Shown in pieces: positions 1 to 8,492 of a stretch of 64,000 nucleotides of DNA (the stretch's first letter is position 1; each line of letters begins with the position of its first letter). The DNA comes from Ruthenibacterium lactatiformans (GTDB taxonomy: Bacteria; Bacillota; Clostridia; Oscillospirales; Ruminococcaceae): NCBI RefSeq assembly GCF_000949455.1, contig NZ_JXXK01000013.1:1-64000 (forward strand), read 5' to 3'. Both the position numbers and the translations under genes were made by a program. A model generated the notes under the pieces. That model was not told the DNA's origin. It saw nothing but the letters and a program-made list of their open reading frames with translations, and made no database searches.

Positions 1-39
1 CCATCTTCCCAGCCTGTACGCCACTAGAAATTTTCCGTC

Positions 40-109
40 TAAAACGCGCGTGTTCTCTTGACATGCCCCGGCCCCTGCCTTACACTTTACAGTAGTAAAA
101 CGCGCGTGT
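40..109 (+). promoter_or_regulatory. Promoter flanked by a 14-bp direct repeat (putative operator pair)
   Basis: A TTGACA box at 58-63 is followed after 17 bases by TACACT at 81-86, a plausible housekeeping promoter for the kinase-isomerase fusion gene. The 14-base word TAAAACGCGCGTGT occurs exactly twice, at 40-53 and at 96-109, one copy upstream of the -35 box and one just after the expected transcription start. Its core ACGCGCGT is self-complementary. Two identical sites astride a promoter look like repressor sites, perhaps for a LacI- or ROK-type sugar repressor. No such regulator is visible next to it. Confidence 0.5.
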
Positions 110-143
110 GACCAGCGCGGAAAACAAGGGGGACATCACTACA

Positions 144-2042
144 ATGCGTTATGCGATCGGCATTGATCTGGGCGGTACAAATATCGCCGCAGGCATCGTT
201 ACAGAGGACTATAAGCTGTTGGAAAAGGGCAGCGTTCCCACAAAGGCGCAGCGCCCGTGGCAGGAGGTCGCGGCCGATATGGCCCGCCTGGCGATGGAAC
301 TTGTGGAAAAGGCGGGCCTTTCCAGGGCCGACTGTGCGGGCATCGGCGTGGGCAGCCCGGGCATCTGCAACGGCGACACAGGCGAGGTCGTCTATTCCAA
401 CAACCTGTATTGGGACGACGTGCCCCTTTGCCCCACCCTGACGCGCCTGACGGGCCTGCCCTGCCGCCTGAGCAACGACGCCAACTGCGCTGCCCTGGGC
501 GAGGTGGTCGCCGGCGCGGCCAAAGGCTGCAAAACAGCCGTACTGCTCACGCTGGGAACAGGCGTGGGCGGCGGCGTTGTCATCGACGGGAATATCTATG
601 AGGGGCAGGCCAGCGCGGGCGCAGAGCTGGGCCACTGCACGCTCATCTCCGGGGGCGTGGAATGCACCTGTGGGCGCAGGGGCTGCATCGAAAGCTATGC
701 CTCCGCCACGGCTCTCATCCGCCAGGCTTCAGAGGCTGCGGCCGCGCATCCTGAAAGCCTGCTGAACAAAGAACGCATCACCGCAAAATCCGTATATGAC
801 GCCATGCGCGCGGGCGACGATGCCGCAAAGGCCGTCGTGGCGCAGTACGAGGAATATCTCGGCGAGGCCATTGTGGACATGGTGAATATCTTTCGGCCTG
901 AAATGCTGCTGCTGGGCGGCGGTATCTCCGGCGAAGGCAAAGCCCTGACGGACCCGATGAACGAATACGTGAAAGCCCATTGCTTCGGCGGTGACAAGAG
1001 CTTTGTCACACGTGTGGACACCGCCACGCTGGGCAACAAGGCGGGCATCATCGGCGCGGCTGCGCTGTGTCTTTCCGCCCCTGCCGCAATGCCGCTCAAG
1101 CTCGCGCCCGCGTTCAAGGACTACCTGTGGGGCGGCGAACGCCTGAAAAGCGAATACGGCAAGCATACCAGACTGTCGCCCCTGGCCGAAAGCTGGGAGC
1201 TGAGCTGCCACAAGGACGGCCCCAGCACCATTGTCAATGGGCCGGACGCCGGCCGGACGCTGGCGGAATATGCGGCCCGGCACCCCGCATGTGTGGGGAC
1301 AAGGCATACAGACGGCGTGTTCCCCGTGCTCATCAAACTCATCGACGCGGCCAGGCCGCTCTCTGTGCAGGTGCATCCGGACGACGCCTACGCCCAGCGC
1401 GTGGAGGGCGAACCGGGCAAGACCGAGATGTGGTATGTGGTGGATGCACAGCCCGGCGCACAGCTCTATTACGGCTTCCAGCGGGAACTCACCCGTGAGG
1501 AGGCCGCCCGGCGCATCGCAGACGGCACGCTCACCGATGTACTGAACGCCGTGCCCGTAAAAGCGGGCGACGTATTTTTCATTGACGCCGGTACCGTGCA
1601 CGCCATCGGCGCGGACATCCTTATCGCCGAGATCCAGCAGAATTCCAACACCACCTACCGCGTGTTCGATTACGGCCGTCTGGGCGCGGACGGAAAGCCC
1701 CGCGCACTGCACGTGGAAAAGGCCCTGGACGTGGCACGCCTGTGCCCGCCCGAGCGTCCGGCAGGCCCCATGGGGAAACCGGAACAGAACGGGGACTGCA
1801 CTTCCACGCTGCTGGCCAAGTGCGGTTATTTCACCGCGCGCCTGCTGGACGTAGCGGGCAGCGCGCCGCTGTGCGCGGACGGCGAGAGCTTCCATTCCCT
1901 GCTGTGCCTGTCCGGCAGCGGCGCAGTCATTTGCGGCGGCGGGGCTGTGTCTTTTGCCAAGGGCGACAGCCTGTTCCTTCCCGCAGGCTTGGGCGCGTAT
2001 ACCATCGCGGGCCGCGCACAGCTTGTTTTGACAACCCTGTAA
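144..2042 (+). CDS. ROK family sugar kinase fused to type I mannose-6-phosphate isomerase
   Basis: The protein is 632 residues with two complete enzyme domains. Residues 1 to about 312 are a ROK kinase: phosphate-binding DLGGTN near the start, the catalytic NDAN, GTGVGGG, and the zinc signature CTCGRRGC. From about residue 316 a class I phosphomannose isomerase follows, with the metal ligands in QVHPDD, the Glu of KTEMWYV and the His of GTVHAIG. Each part matches the usual length of the stand-alone enzyme (about 300 and 315 residues). The ATG at 144 is chosen because an AAGGGGG lies 12 bases upstream and homology begins right there; an in-frame GTG at 108 would add 12 unconvincing residues. 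The likely role is cytosolic phosphorylation of a hexose (fructose, mannose or glucose) and interconversion of mannose-6-P and fructose-6-P. The kinase substrate cannot be read from the sequence. Confidence 0.88.
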   Translation: MRYAIGIDLGGTNIAAGIVTEDYKLLEKGSVPTKAQRPWQEVAADMARLAMELVEKAGLSRADCAGIGVGSPGICNGDTGEVVYSNNLYWDDVPLCPTLTRLTGLPCRLSNDANCAALGEVVAGAAKGCKTAVLLTLGTGVGGGVVIDGNIYEGQASAGAELGHCTLISGGVECTCGRRGCIESYASATALIRQASEAAAAHPESLLNKERITAKSVYDAMRAGDDAAKAVVAQYEEYLGEAIVDMVNIFRPEMLLLGGGISGEGKALTDPMNEYVKAHCFGGDKSFVTRVDTATLGNKAGIIGAAALCLSAPAAMPLKLAPAFKDYLWGGERLKSEYGKHTRLSPLAESWELSCHKDGPSTIVNGPDAGRTLAEYAARHPACVGTRHTDGVFPVLIKLIDAARPLSVQVHPDDAYAQRVEGEPGKTEMWYVVDAQPGAQLYYGFQRELTREEAARRIADGTLTDVLNAVPVKAGDVFFIDAGTVHAIGADILIAEIQQNSNTTYRVFDYGRLGADGKPRALHVEKALDVARLCPPERPAGPMGKPEQNGDCTSTLLAKCGYFTARLLDVAGSAPLCADGESFHSLLCLSGSGAVICGGGAVSFAKGDSLFLPAGLGAYTIAGRAQLVLTTL

Positions 2043-2124
2043 TAAAGCGCCTTTTCACCCCGTATAAAACAATAACGCGCGGCTCCGTTTGCACAGGGCC
2101 GCGCGGCGGGTGTGGACCGCACGC

Positions 2125-2153
2125 AAAAGCCCCGCGCACAGCGGGGCTTTTTT
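2125..2153 (+). terminator. Rho-independent terminator after the kinase-isomerase gene
   Basis: An 11-base perfect stem (AAAAGCCCCGC / GCGGGGCTTTT) with a five-base loop ends in a run of six T. It lies between the fusion gene and the next gene, so the latter may be reached by readthrough or have its own promoter. Confidence 0.8.
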
Positions 2154-2181
2154 CTCAAAACCGAACCGGGAGGAATCTGTA

Positions 2182-2970
2182 ATGAGCAATAAAAAAAACA
2201 TCGTGGGCGCGCAGGTCTCCAGTCTGCGCCCCTATCTGCAAACGCCCCAGGAGCTGCGCGCATCCCTGCAAAAGCTGGCGGACATGGGTTACCGCACGGT
2301 GCAGATGCAGTGGTGGAACCCGGAGTTCGAGCCGGAGCTTGTTGCCGCCGCCGTGCGGGACGCCGGGCTTACCTGCGTTTCCACGCAAGACCTCTACACA
2401 GCCGTACGGGATGATTTCGAGCGCACCGTGCGCTTGAACGTGCTGTGCGGCAGCACCTGCGTCTGCGTCAGCGGCATCCCCGCTCCGGTGCCGGACACTG
2501 CGAGCGTGCTTGCCTTTTCGGCGGAGCTGGCCGCCATGGCGGCGCGCATCGCGCCGCTGGGCATGACGCTGGCGTTTCATCCACGCGCGCGGGAATGGGC
2601 GCCCGCAGACACGGCCGAGCCGGGCCTTTCCTGCACGGAACTGCTTTTGGAGCACACGCCTCAAAACGTAACGCTCGGGCTGGACCTGTACCACTCCGGC
2701 AAAGCGGGTCTCGCGCCAGACGCACTGCTGCGCCGCTGGGCCGGGCGTGTGGAATTCGTGCACTTCAAGGATTATTGCATCGCCCCCGACGGCTCGGAAA
2801 CGTTGGTGCCCGTGGGACAGGGCGTGACGGACTGGAGCGCCGCCGTGGACGCCTGCCGGGAAACCGGCGTGCGCTGGGCCTTTGCCGAGCAGGAGCGCTG
2901 GGAAAAGGACGCTTTCCTGTGTATGCGGGAGAGCCTGGACGCCATGCGCGCCTGGGGCTTTGAGCCGTGA
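2182..2970 (+). CDS. Sugar phosphate isomerase/epimerase (AP endonuclease 2 TIM-barrel family)
   Basis: This 262-residue protein has the xylose-isomerase-like TIM-barrel layout: an opening strand with QVSSLRPY, a YRTVQMQWW segment, a central metal-site strand (LAFHPRAREW), GLDLYHSGKAG, and the late FVHFKDY and FAEQERW motifs with the His and Glu that usually bind a divalent metal. The ATG at 2182 follows GGGAGGAAT at a normal distance. Family members isomerise or epimerise keto-sugars or inositols; which substrate is used here is not visible. Its position behind a hexose kinase/isomerase fits sugar catabolism, though a terminator hairpin separates the two genes. Confidence 0.8.
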   Translation: MSNKKNIVGAQVSSLRPYLQTPQELRASLQKLADMGYRTVQMQWWNPEFEPELVAAAVRDAGLTCVSTQDLYTAVRDDFERTVRLNVLCGSTCVCVSGIPAPVPDTASVLAFSAELAAMAARIAPLGMTLAFHPRAREWAPADTAEPGLSCTELLLEHTPQNVTLGLDLYHSGKAGLAPDALLRRWAGRVEFVHFKDYCIAPDGSETLVPVGQGVTDWSAAVDACRETGVRWAFAEQERWEKDAFLCMRESLDAMRAWGFEP

Positions 2971-3012
2971 CGTCCTCCCACCTGGCTCGGACGTGAAAGG
3001 AGTTTTTTTCTG

Positions 3013-3381
3013 ATGGATTTCTTTTTCTTCGGCGGTGGATTTGAAATTCTGTTCTCCCTCGCATTCTTCGCGGTTTTGGCCGTCATCCTTGTTACTGCGG
3101 TGCGCGGCCTGCTGCAATGGAACCAAAACAACCATTCCCCGCGCCTGACCGTGCCCGCCGTCGTGGCGGCGAAGCGCACCGCCACCACGCACTCCCACCA
3201 CAATACAGGCGGCGCGGCGCACGTCACCTCCAGCACCACTTATTACGCCACGTTCCAGGTGGAAAGCGGCGACCGCATGGAACTGCGCCTTTCGGGCGCG
3301 GAATACGGCATGCTGGCCGAGGGCGACCGCGGCAGGCTCACCTTTCAGGGCACACGCTATCTTTCCTTTGAACGGGAATAA
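3013..3381 (+). CDS. DUF2500 family membrane-anchored protein
   Basis: The protein is 122 residues with one N-terminal membrane helix (about residues 8-34). A short His/Thr-rich linker leads to a small beta domain with the pattern YYATFQVESGDRMEL, YGMLAEGD and GTRYLSFE. This matches the DUF2500 family (E. coli YhhM type), whose members have the same length and the same 'value - GD+G - GTR-F-F' ending. AAAGGAG sits 11 bases before the ATG. The function of the family is unknown. The fold looks like an OB/SH3-like domain held at the membrane surface. Confidence 0.8.
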   Translation: MDFFFFGGGFEILFSLAFFAVLAVILVTAVRGLLQWNQNNHSPRLTVPAVVAAKRTATTHSHHNTGGAAHVTSSTTYYATFQVESGDRMELRLSGAEYGMLAEGDRGRLTFQGTRYLSFERE

Positions 3382-3415
3382 GGCGCCTGCCCTTTCTTTC
3401 CTCTATGGCACCCAC

Positions 3416-3455
3416 AAAAGACGGGCTGCCGGCGTCTGCCGGCAGCCCGTCTTTT
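3416..3455. terminator. Bidirectional terminator between convergent genes
   Basis: A long perfect stem (AAAAGACGGGCTGCCGGC with its complement) around a four-base GTCT loop is flanked by A and T runs. It serves the DUF2500 gene on the plus strand and nfnB on the minus strand. Confidence 0.85.
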
Positions 3456-3470
3456 GTTGCCTTTTATCCG

Positions 3471-4868
3471 TCAGGCATTGTCCTTACTTTTGATGTACTC
3501 GTCAATGGCCTTGGCGGCGTGCTTGCCTGCTCCCATGGCCAGAATGACCGTGGCTGCGCCCGTCACGGCGTCGCCGCCCGCGTACACCGCGTTGCGCGTC
3601 GTCAGGCCGTCGTCGCCGTTGGTGATGATGCAGCCGTGGCTGTTTGTCTCCAGGCCCGGCGTCGTGCTGCGGATGAGCGGGTTCGGGCTGGTGCCGATGG
3701 ACATGACCATGCAGTCCACCTCCAGCACAAATTCACTGCCTTCCTTCACGACCGGACGGCGGCGGCCGCTTGCGTCCGGCTCGCCCAGTTCCATCTCCAC
3801 ACAGCGCATGCCGCACACACTGCCGTCTGCGTCTCCCAGCACCTCCACCGGGTTCGAGAGGGTCTTGAAAATGATTCCCTCTTCCACCGCGTGCTCCACC
3901 TCTTCCTTACGGGCGGGCAGCTCGTTCATGCTGCGGCGGTACACGATGTACACATTTTCCGCGCCCAACCGCTTGGCGCAGCGCGCCGCGTCCATGGCCA
4001 CGTTGCCGCCGCCCACAACAGCCACGTTCCTTGCATGCTGGATGGGCGTTTTCGCCCCCTCCCTGTACGCTTTCATCAGATTGATGCGCGTGAGGAACTC
4101 GTTGGCCGAGTACACGCCCTTCAGGCTCTCGCCCGGAATGCCCATGAACCGGGGCAGGCCCGCGCCCGAACCGATGAACACCGCCTCGTTGCCCATTTCG
4201 AACAGCTCGTCGATGGTGATCGTCTTGCCAATGACCACGTTGGTCTCGATGTCGACGCCCAGCTCCTTCAGGCCGTCGATCTCCTGGCGCACGATATCCT
4301 TGGGCAGGCGGAATTCCGGAATGCCGTACACCAGCACGCCGCCCGCGGTGTGCAGCGCCTCGTACACCGTCACCTTATAGCCCAGCTTTGCAAGGTCACC
4401 GGCCGCCGTCAGCCCGGACGGGCCGGAGCCGATGACCGCCACCCTGTGCCCGTTGGGCACGGGCATGGCGGGCTTTTCGGTGCTGTGCTCCCGATGCCAG
4501 TCGGCCACAAACCGCTCCAGACGGCCGATGCCCACGCTTTCCGTTTTGATGCCGCGAACACATTTGCCCTCGCACTGGTTCTCCTGCGGGCACACGCGGC
4601 CGCACACCGCCGGCAGCGCGCTGGACGCGCTGAGCACGGCGTACGCGCCCTCCATGTCCTCATCGGCCACCTTCGCAATAAAGGCGGGGATATCTATATT
4701 CACCGGGCAGCCGCTCACACAGGGCTTGTTTTTGCAGTTCAGGCAGCGCTTTGCTTCGTTCACAGCCATCTCATAGGTATAGCCCAGTGCCACTTCCTTG
4801 AAATTCTTATTGCGCACGTCCGGGTCCTGCACCGGCATAGGGCACTTTTTCGGGTCCATATTCGGCAT
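3471..4868 (-). CDS. nfnB: NADPH-binding subunit of NADH-dependent ferredoxin:NADP+ oxidoreductase (GltA-like)
   Basis: The protein is about 465 residues and belongs to the glutamate-synthase small-subunit (GltA) flavoprotein family. It opens with Cys-rich segments for two [4Fe-4S] clusters (CLNCKNKPCVSGCP, then VCGRVCPQENQCEGKC). An FAD dinucleotide-binding loop (VIGSGPSGLTAAGDLA), an NADP-binding loop (VVGGGNVAMDAARCAKRLG) and the C-terminal ATP-helix-like GGDAVTGAATVILAMGAGK follow. It lies directly behind nfnA, and that pairing is the hallmark of NfnAB, the cytosolic flavin-bifurcating transhydrogenase that couples NADH and reduced ferredoxin to two NADPH. The ATG at 4868 has AGGAGG ten bases upstream; an ATG six bases earlier (4874) would overlap the nfnA stop as ATGA but sits close to the ribosome site. 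Sulfide dehydrogenase (SudA) is the alternative name for such pairs. Confidence 0.82.
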   Translation of the reverse strand: MPNMDPKKCPMPVQDPDVRNKNFKEVALGYTYEMAVNEAKRCLNCKNKPCVSGCPVNIDIPAFIAKVADEDMEGAYAVLSASSALPAVCGRVCPQENQCEGKCVRGIKTESVGIGRLERFVADWHREHSTEKPAMPVPNGHRVAVIGSGPSGLTAAGDLAKLGYKVTVYEALHTAGGVLVYGIPEFRLPKDIVRQEIDGLKELGVDIETNVVIGKTITIDELFEMGNEAVFIGSGAGLPRFMGIPGESLKGVYSANEFLTRINLMKAYREGAKTPIQHARNVAVVGGGNVAMDAARCAKRLGAENVYIVYRRSMNELPARKEEVEHAVEEGIIFKTLSNPVEVLGDADGSVCGMRCVEMELGEPDASGRRRPVVKEGSEFVLEVDCMVMSIGTSPNPLIRSTTPGLETNSHGCIITNGDDGLTTRNAVYAGGDAVTGAATVILAMGAGKHAAKAIDEYIKSKDNA

Positions 4869-4870
4869 GA

Positions 4871-5713
4871 TCATTCGACCTCCTTTTTCAGCAGCTCGCA
4901 CTCCGCCTCACGGGCGTGCGCCTCAAAGTCGCGGTACATTGTGCCGCGGTGCATCGCCTCGTCAAAGTCCACCTCGTGGCCGTCAAAATCCGGCCCGTCC
5001 ACGCAGGCAAACTTTGTCTTGCCGCCTACGGTCAGGCGGCAGCCGCCGCACATGCCCGTTCCGTCGATCATGATCGGGTTCATGGACACCGTCGTTTTGA
5101 TGCCGTATTTTTTCGTCAGCTGGCACACAAATTTCATCATCACCAGCGGCCCGATGGCAATTACCTCATCGTACTGGTTGCCCGCGTTGATGAGCGCCTC
5201 CAGCGCGTTCGTCACAAGGCCCTTTTCGCCCCAGCTGCCATCGTCGGACATCTTCACCACCTGGGCGGAGACAGCCTCGAACTCCTTCTCCAGGATCACC
5301 AGGTCCTTATTGCGGAAGCCCACCACGCTGTGCACCTCCGCGCCCAGCTCGTGCAGCTTCTTCGCCGTGGGATACGCGATGGCGCAGCCAACGCCGCCGC
5401 CCACCACGGCTACCTTTTTCAGCCCTTCCAGCTTGCTGGGTGTGCCAAGCGGACCCACAAAGTCCACAAGGCTGTCCCCTGCGTTCAGGGCGTTCAATTC
5501 CATCGTCGCCCCGCCCACGATCTGGAAGATGATCGTCACGGTGCCGGCCTTACGGTCATAATCCGCGATCGTCAGCGGCACCCGCTCGCCGTCCTCCGAC
5601 GCACGGAAGATGATGAACTGTCCCGGCTCCGCTTTTTTCGCCACCAGCGGCGCTTCGATGACCATTTTTGTCACCGTCGGGTTCAGCGGCGTCTTTTCCA
5701 AAATCTTATACAT
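4871..5713 (-). CDS. nfnA: FAD/[2Fe-2S] subunit of NADH-dependent ferredoxin:NADP+ oxidoreductase
   Basis: This 280-residue protein has the ferredoxin-NADP reductase / dihydroorotate dehydrogenase electron-transfer subunit layout. An N-terminal flavin barrel (GQFIIFRASEDGERVPLTIAD) leads to a nucleotide loop (VAVVGGGVGCAIAYP). A C-terminal cysteine cluster (GTGMCGGCRLTV with a later FACVDGP) binds a [2Fe-2S] centre. GAGGAGG stands about ten bases before the ATG. It is the first gene of a two-gene operon with nfnB. In NfnAB this subunit takes electrons from NADH and passes them to the bifurcating FAD of NfnB. Confidence 0.82.
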   Translation of the reverse strand: MYKILEKTPLNPTVTKMVIEAPLVAKKAEPGQFIIFRASEDGERVPLTIADYDRKAGTVTIIFQIVGGATMELNALNAGDSLVDFVGPLGTPSKLEGLKKVAVVGGGVGCAIAYPTAKKLHELGAEVHSVVGFRNKDLVILEKEFEAVSAQVVKMSDDGSWGEKGLVTNALEALINAGNQYDEVIAIGPLVMMKFVCQLTKKYGIKTTVSMNPIMIDGTGMCGGCRLTVGGKTKFACVDGPDFDGHEVDFDEAMHRGTMYRDFEAHAREAECELLKKEVE

Positions 5714-5774
5714 ACTTCACGCACTCCTCCTCATTCTGCCCTCGTGCGGACGCGCGGGGGAACCATTCAAGAAA

Positions 5775-5802
5775 GGCGCAGCCGCTGGCCGGCGGCTGCG
5801 CC
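5775..5802 (-). terminator. Terminator hairpin behind the alcohol dehydrogenase gene
   Basis: An 11-base stem (GGCGCAGCCGC / GCGGCTGCGCC) with a short loop is followed on the minus strand by TTTCTT. It separates the alcohol dehydrogenase gene from nfnA. Confidence 0.6.
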
Positions 5803-5892
5803 ATTGGGTATAGTATAGCATAAAACACAAACGGGAGTGTTCAAAATTTTATGCTTCCCATCAAATTGTGCGCTGCTACCAAAAATCGGCTC

Positions 5893-7104
5893 TTAGAAGT
5901 CGATTTCCTTGTCATAGTATACAGCGGTGAGCAGCTTTTCCATCTCCTCCTGCGTGGGGATACGGGGGTTGGAACCCGTACAGGCATCGGCAATGGCGTT
6001 CTTCGCGACCTCGGACAGCTTCTCGTTGAATTCCTTTTCGTCGATGATGCTCTGCTCCGCGATGACGCCGCCCTCGCCGTAATTTTGAATGGCGTACGGG
6101 ATATTCAGCTCCTTGTTCATCTTGCGCAGCTCCGCGATCAGCGCGTCCACCAGCTCCTCAGTGGTGCTGCCCGGCAGGTCGATAAAGCGAGCGATCTCGG
6201 CATAACGCCCGGCCGCCTCGGCATTTCTGGCGTTAAATTTGATGACCTTGGGCAGGTACATGGCATTGGCCGCGCCGTGGATGATGTGGCCGCCGGAATA
6301 TGCGGCGCCCGTTTTGTGCGCCATGGAGTGCACAATGCCCAGAAGCGCGTTGGAGAACGCCATGCCGGCCAGGCACTGCGCGTCGTGCATGGTATCGCGG
6401 GCAGCCATATCGCCGTCGTAGGATTTTTTCAGGTTCTCGTGGATGAGCTTGATGGCGTGCAGCGCCAGAGGATCGGTATAATTGCAATGCAGTGTGGACA
6501 CATAGGCCTCAATGGCGTGTGTCATGGCGTCCATGCCGGTATGGGCCGTCAGCTTCGGGGGCATCTTCTCGGCCAGGTCCGGGTCCACAATGGCGATATC
6601 CGGTGTGATGTTGAAGTCCGCCAGAGGATACTTGATACCCTTCGCATAGTCGGTAATAACAGCGAAAGCGGTGACCTCGGTGGCAGTGCCGGACGTGGAC
6701 GGAATGGCGCAGAACTTCGCCTTCGTGCGCAGCGTCGGGAAGCTGAACGGGGTGATCAGGTCCTCAAAGGTGACCTCGGGATATTCATAAAACGCCCACA
6801 TGGCCTTCGCAGCATCGATGGGGGAACCGCCGCCCATGGCAACGATCCAGTCCGGCTCAAACTCACGCATGGCCGCCGCACCGCGCATCACAGTCTCAAC
6901 AGAGGGGTCCGGCTCCACGTTTTCAAACAGGCGCACTTCCATGCCGGCCTGCTTCAGGTAGCCCTCTACCTTGTCCAGAAAGCCGAAGCGCTTCATGCTG
7001 CCGCCGCCAACAACGACGATGGCCTTTTTGCCTTTCAGGTTGGCCAGCTCCGCGATAGAGCCCTTGCCATGATACAGATCACGCGGTAATGTAAAACGCG
7101 CCAT
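5893..7104 (-). CDS. Iron-containing alcohol dehydrogenase
   Basis: The protein is 403 residues, full length for the group III (Fe-dependent) alcohol dehydrogenases. The N-terminal nucleotide-binding half carries VVVGGGSMKRFG and MGGGSPIDAAKAMW. The C-terminal helical half carries the metal-site signatures HTGMDAMTHAIEAY and GIVHSMAHKTGA...HIIHGAANA. It probably interconverts an aldehyde or ketone with its alcohol using NAD(P)H, as in fermentative butanol/ethanol dehydrogenases. A clear TGGAGG precedes the ATG. A LysR regulator is transcribed away from it across a 200-base gap, which suggests control by that protein. Confidence 0.9.
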   Translation of the reverse strand: MARFTLPRDLYHGKGSIAELANLKGKKAIVVVGGGSMKRFGFLDKVEGYLKQAGMEVRLFENVEPDPSVETVMRGAAAMREFEPDWIVAMGGGSPIDAAKAMWAFYEYPEVTFEDLITPFSFPTLRTKAKFCAIPSTSGTATEVTAFAVITDYAKGIKYPLADFNITPDIAIVDPDLAEKMPPKLTAHTGMDAMTHAIEAYVSTLHCNYTDPLALHAIKLIHENLKKSYDGDMAARDTMHDAQCLAGMAFSNALLGIVHSMAHKTGAAYSGGHIIHGAANAMYLPKVIKFNARNAEAAGRYAEIARFIDLPGSTTEELVDALIAELRKMNKELNIPYAIQNYGEGGVIAEQSIIDEKEFNEKLSEVAKNAIADACTGSNPRIPTQEEMEKLLTAVYYDKEIDF

Positions 7105-7247
7105 AACGAAAACCTCCAGTAAGTTTGATGGATTATGTTGTCCGGCGGCAACGCGCCGGGGTCCGGCTGTTGGGGCAGGAGCGCCGGCGCCGCCGTGCCC
7201 TTATCCCTTGTTAAAATTTTATCACTTTCTTTTCCCGCCGGGTAATG

Positions 7248-7268
7248 TATAATAGGAATGGTACCTAT
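7248..7268. promoter_or_regulatory. Candidate LysR operator over a -10 box
   Basis: A -10-like TATAAT (7248-7253) runs into the dyad ATAGG-N7-CCTAT (7252-7268). The outer T and A follow the T-N(11-13)-A pattern of LysR sites. It lies 37 bases before the LysR start codon, between that gene and the divergent alcohol dehydrogenase gene. The rest of the 200-base gap shows no other clear signal. Confidence 0.4.
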
Positions 7269-7304
7269 ATCTATTTTCACATATCTGTTTCGGAGGTGCA
7301 CGTC

Positions 7305-8219
7305 ATGAACCTGCAGCAGCTGCGCTACGCCGTCGAGGTCGCCAAAACGGGGTCCATAACCGCCGCAGCCAAAAATCTGTATATGGGCCAGCCCAACCTG
7401 AGCAAGAGCATCCGGGAGCTGGAGGCGGAGCTTGGCATCACACTGTTCGAGCGCACGGCCCGCGGTGTGGCGCCCACCAAAAACGGCGAGGATTTTCTGG
7501 GCTATGCCCGCAGCATCATCGCGCAGATGGAAAGCCTGGAGACGATGTTCGGCCCCCATACCGAGACCGGAACGCAGCTCTCCGTCTGTGCGCCGCGTGC
7601 CAGCTATGTTGCGCAGGCGTTCAGCCGGTACCTTGGTGCGGAGGGGCGCGCCCCGCTGCAGGTGCAGTACCGCGAGACCAGCGCTGCCGCCGTTATCAGC
7701 GACGTCGCCTCCGGCACCGCCAATCTGGGCGTCGTGCGCTGGCAGGCGGAGCATGCGGCCACGCTGGACAACCTCCTGCGGGAAAACGCGCTCTCCGGTG
7801 AGGTGCTCTGGGAGTTCAGCATGGTGGTACTGCTGCACGAACGCCATCCCCTGGCCGCGCTGGGGGATATCCCCTACCACCTGCTGGGCGATTATCCCGA
7901 GATCGTCCACGGAGACCTTACGCCCGTCCTGCCCGCCGAACAGCCCGCGCAGGCGGCAGGCGGCAGGCAGGGCCGCATCGCCGTATTTGACCGCGGCGGC
8001 CAGTTTGACATTCTGCGGAATGTGCCGGGCAGCTATATGTGGGTGAGCCCCGTTCCCTTTGAGATCCTGGCCCAGCAGGAGCTGGTGCAGAAGCCCTGCC
8101 GCAGCGCCTCGCGCTACCGCGACGTGCTTGTGCGCCGCCGTCCCGGCGCGCTCAGCGCGGCGGAAGTTGCCTTCATCAACGAGCTCCGGCGCGAGATCGC
8201 AGGGCTGGTGCAGACATGA
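7305..8219 (+). CDS. LysR family transcriptional regulator
   Basis: The protein is 304 residues. Residues 1-60 form the winged helix-turn-helix (LRYAVEVAKTGSITAAAKNLYMGQPNLSKSIRELEAELG), and a periplasmic-binding-like effector domain follows. Homology starts at MNLQQLRYAV, and the ATG at 7305 has GGAGGT eight bases upstream; the longer in-frame extension upstream is not used. It is divergent from the iron alcohol dehydrogenase and most likely regulates it and itself. The inducer is unknown. Confidence 0.88.
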   Translation: MNLQQLRYAVEVAKTGSITAAAKNLYMGQPNLSKSIRELEAELGITLFERTARGVAPTKNGEDFLGYARSIIAQMESLETMFGPHTETGTQLSVCAPRASYVAQAFSRYLGAEGRAPLQVQYRETSAAAVISDVASGTANLGVVRWQAEHAATLDNLLRENALSGEVLWEFSMVVLLHERHPLAALGDIPYHLLGDYPEIVHGDLTPVLPAEQPAQAAGGRQGRIAVFDRGGQFDILRNVPGSYMWVSPVPFEILAQQELVQKPCRSASRYRDVLVRRRPGALSAAEVAFINELRREIAGLVQT

Positions 8220-8435
8220 TCTGTGCGCCCTCAAGCGTTCCATTCCGTGTTAAAAGTTTCCTTTTTGCAGCGTTTGCGCTTTTTTCGGTTGGCTCTTTTA
8301 AGGGAATACGCTGCATGCAATGGAATTGCAGAACGCGCGAAGCCTCGGCACAGACGGTACGTCAGGCGCTTCCCTGCACGTTTTTTGAGAGGCCCGCCCC
8401 GGCCGTTCCTGCGGCATTCCGCTGCCATACAATGC

Positions 8436-8473
8436 AAAAACCGCCCGGACGGTTTGCCGTCCGGGCGGTTTTT
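8436..8473. terminator. Bidirectional terminator
   Basis: A near-perfect stem (AAAAACCGCCCGGAC and its complement) flanked by A5 and T5 lies downstream of the chromate-transporter pair on the minus strand. It also follows the LysR gene on the plus strand. The stretch 8220-8435 between the LysR stop and this hairpin shows no gene that I can support. Confidence 0.8.
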
Positions 8474-8492
8474 GCCATTCGGGCGCAATGCC

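Noticed and set aside
3405..5561. Plus-strand open frame of 718 codons opposite nfnAB
   Set aside because: Shadow of the real minus-strand genes; composition is His/Arg/Ala-rich noise.
8362..8492. Extra C-terminal part of the second chromate-transporter-type protein
   Set aside because: The sequence after the A6 run is unlike the family and runs through the terminator; it is an out-of-frame extension.
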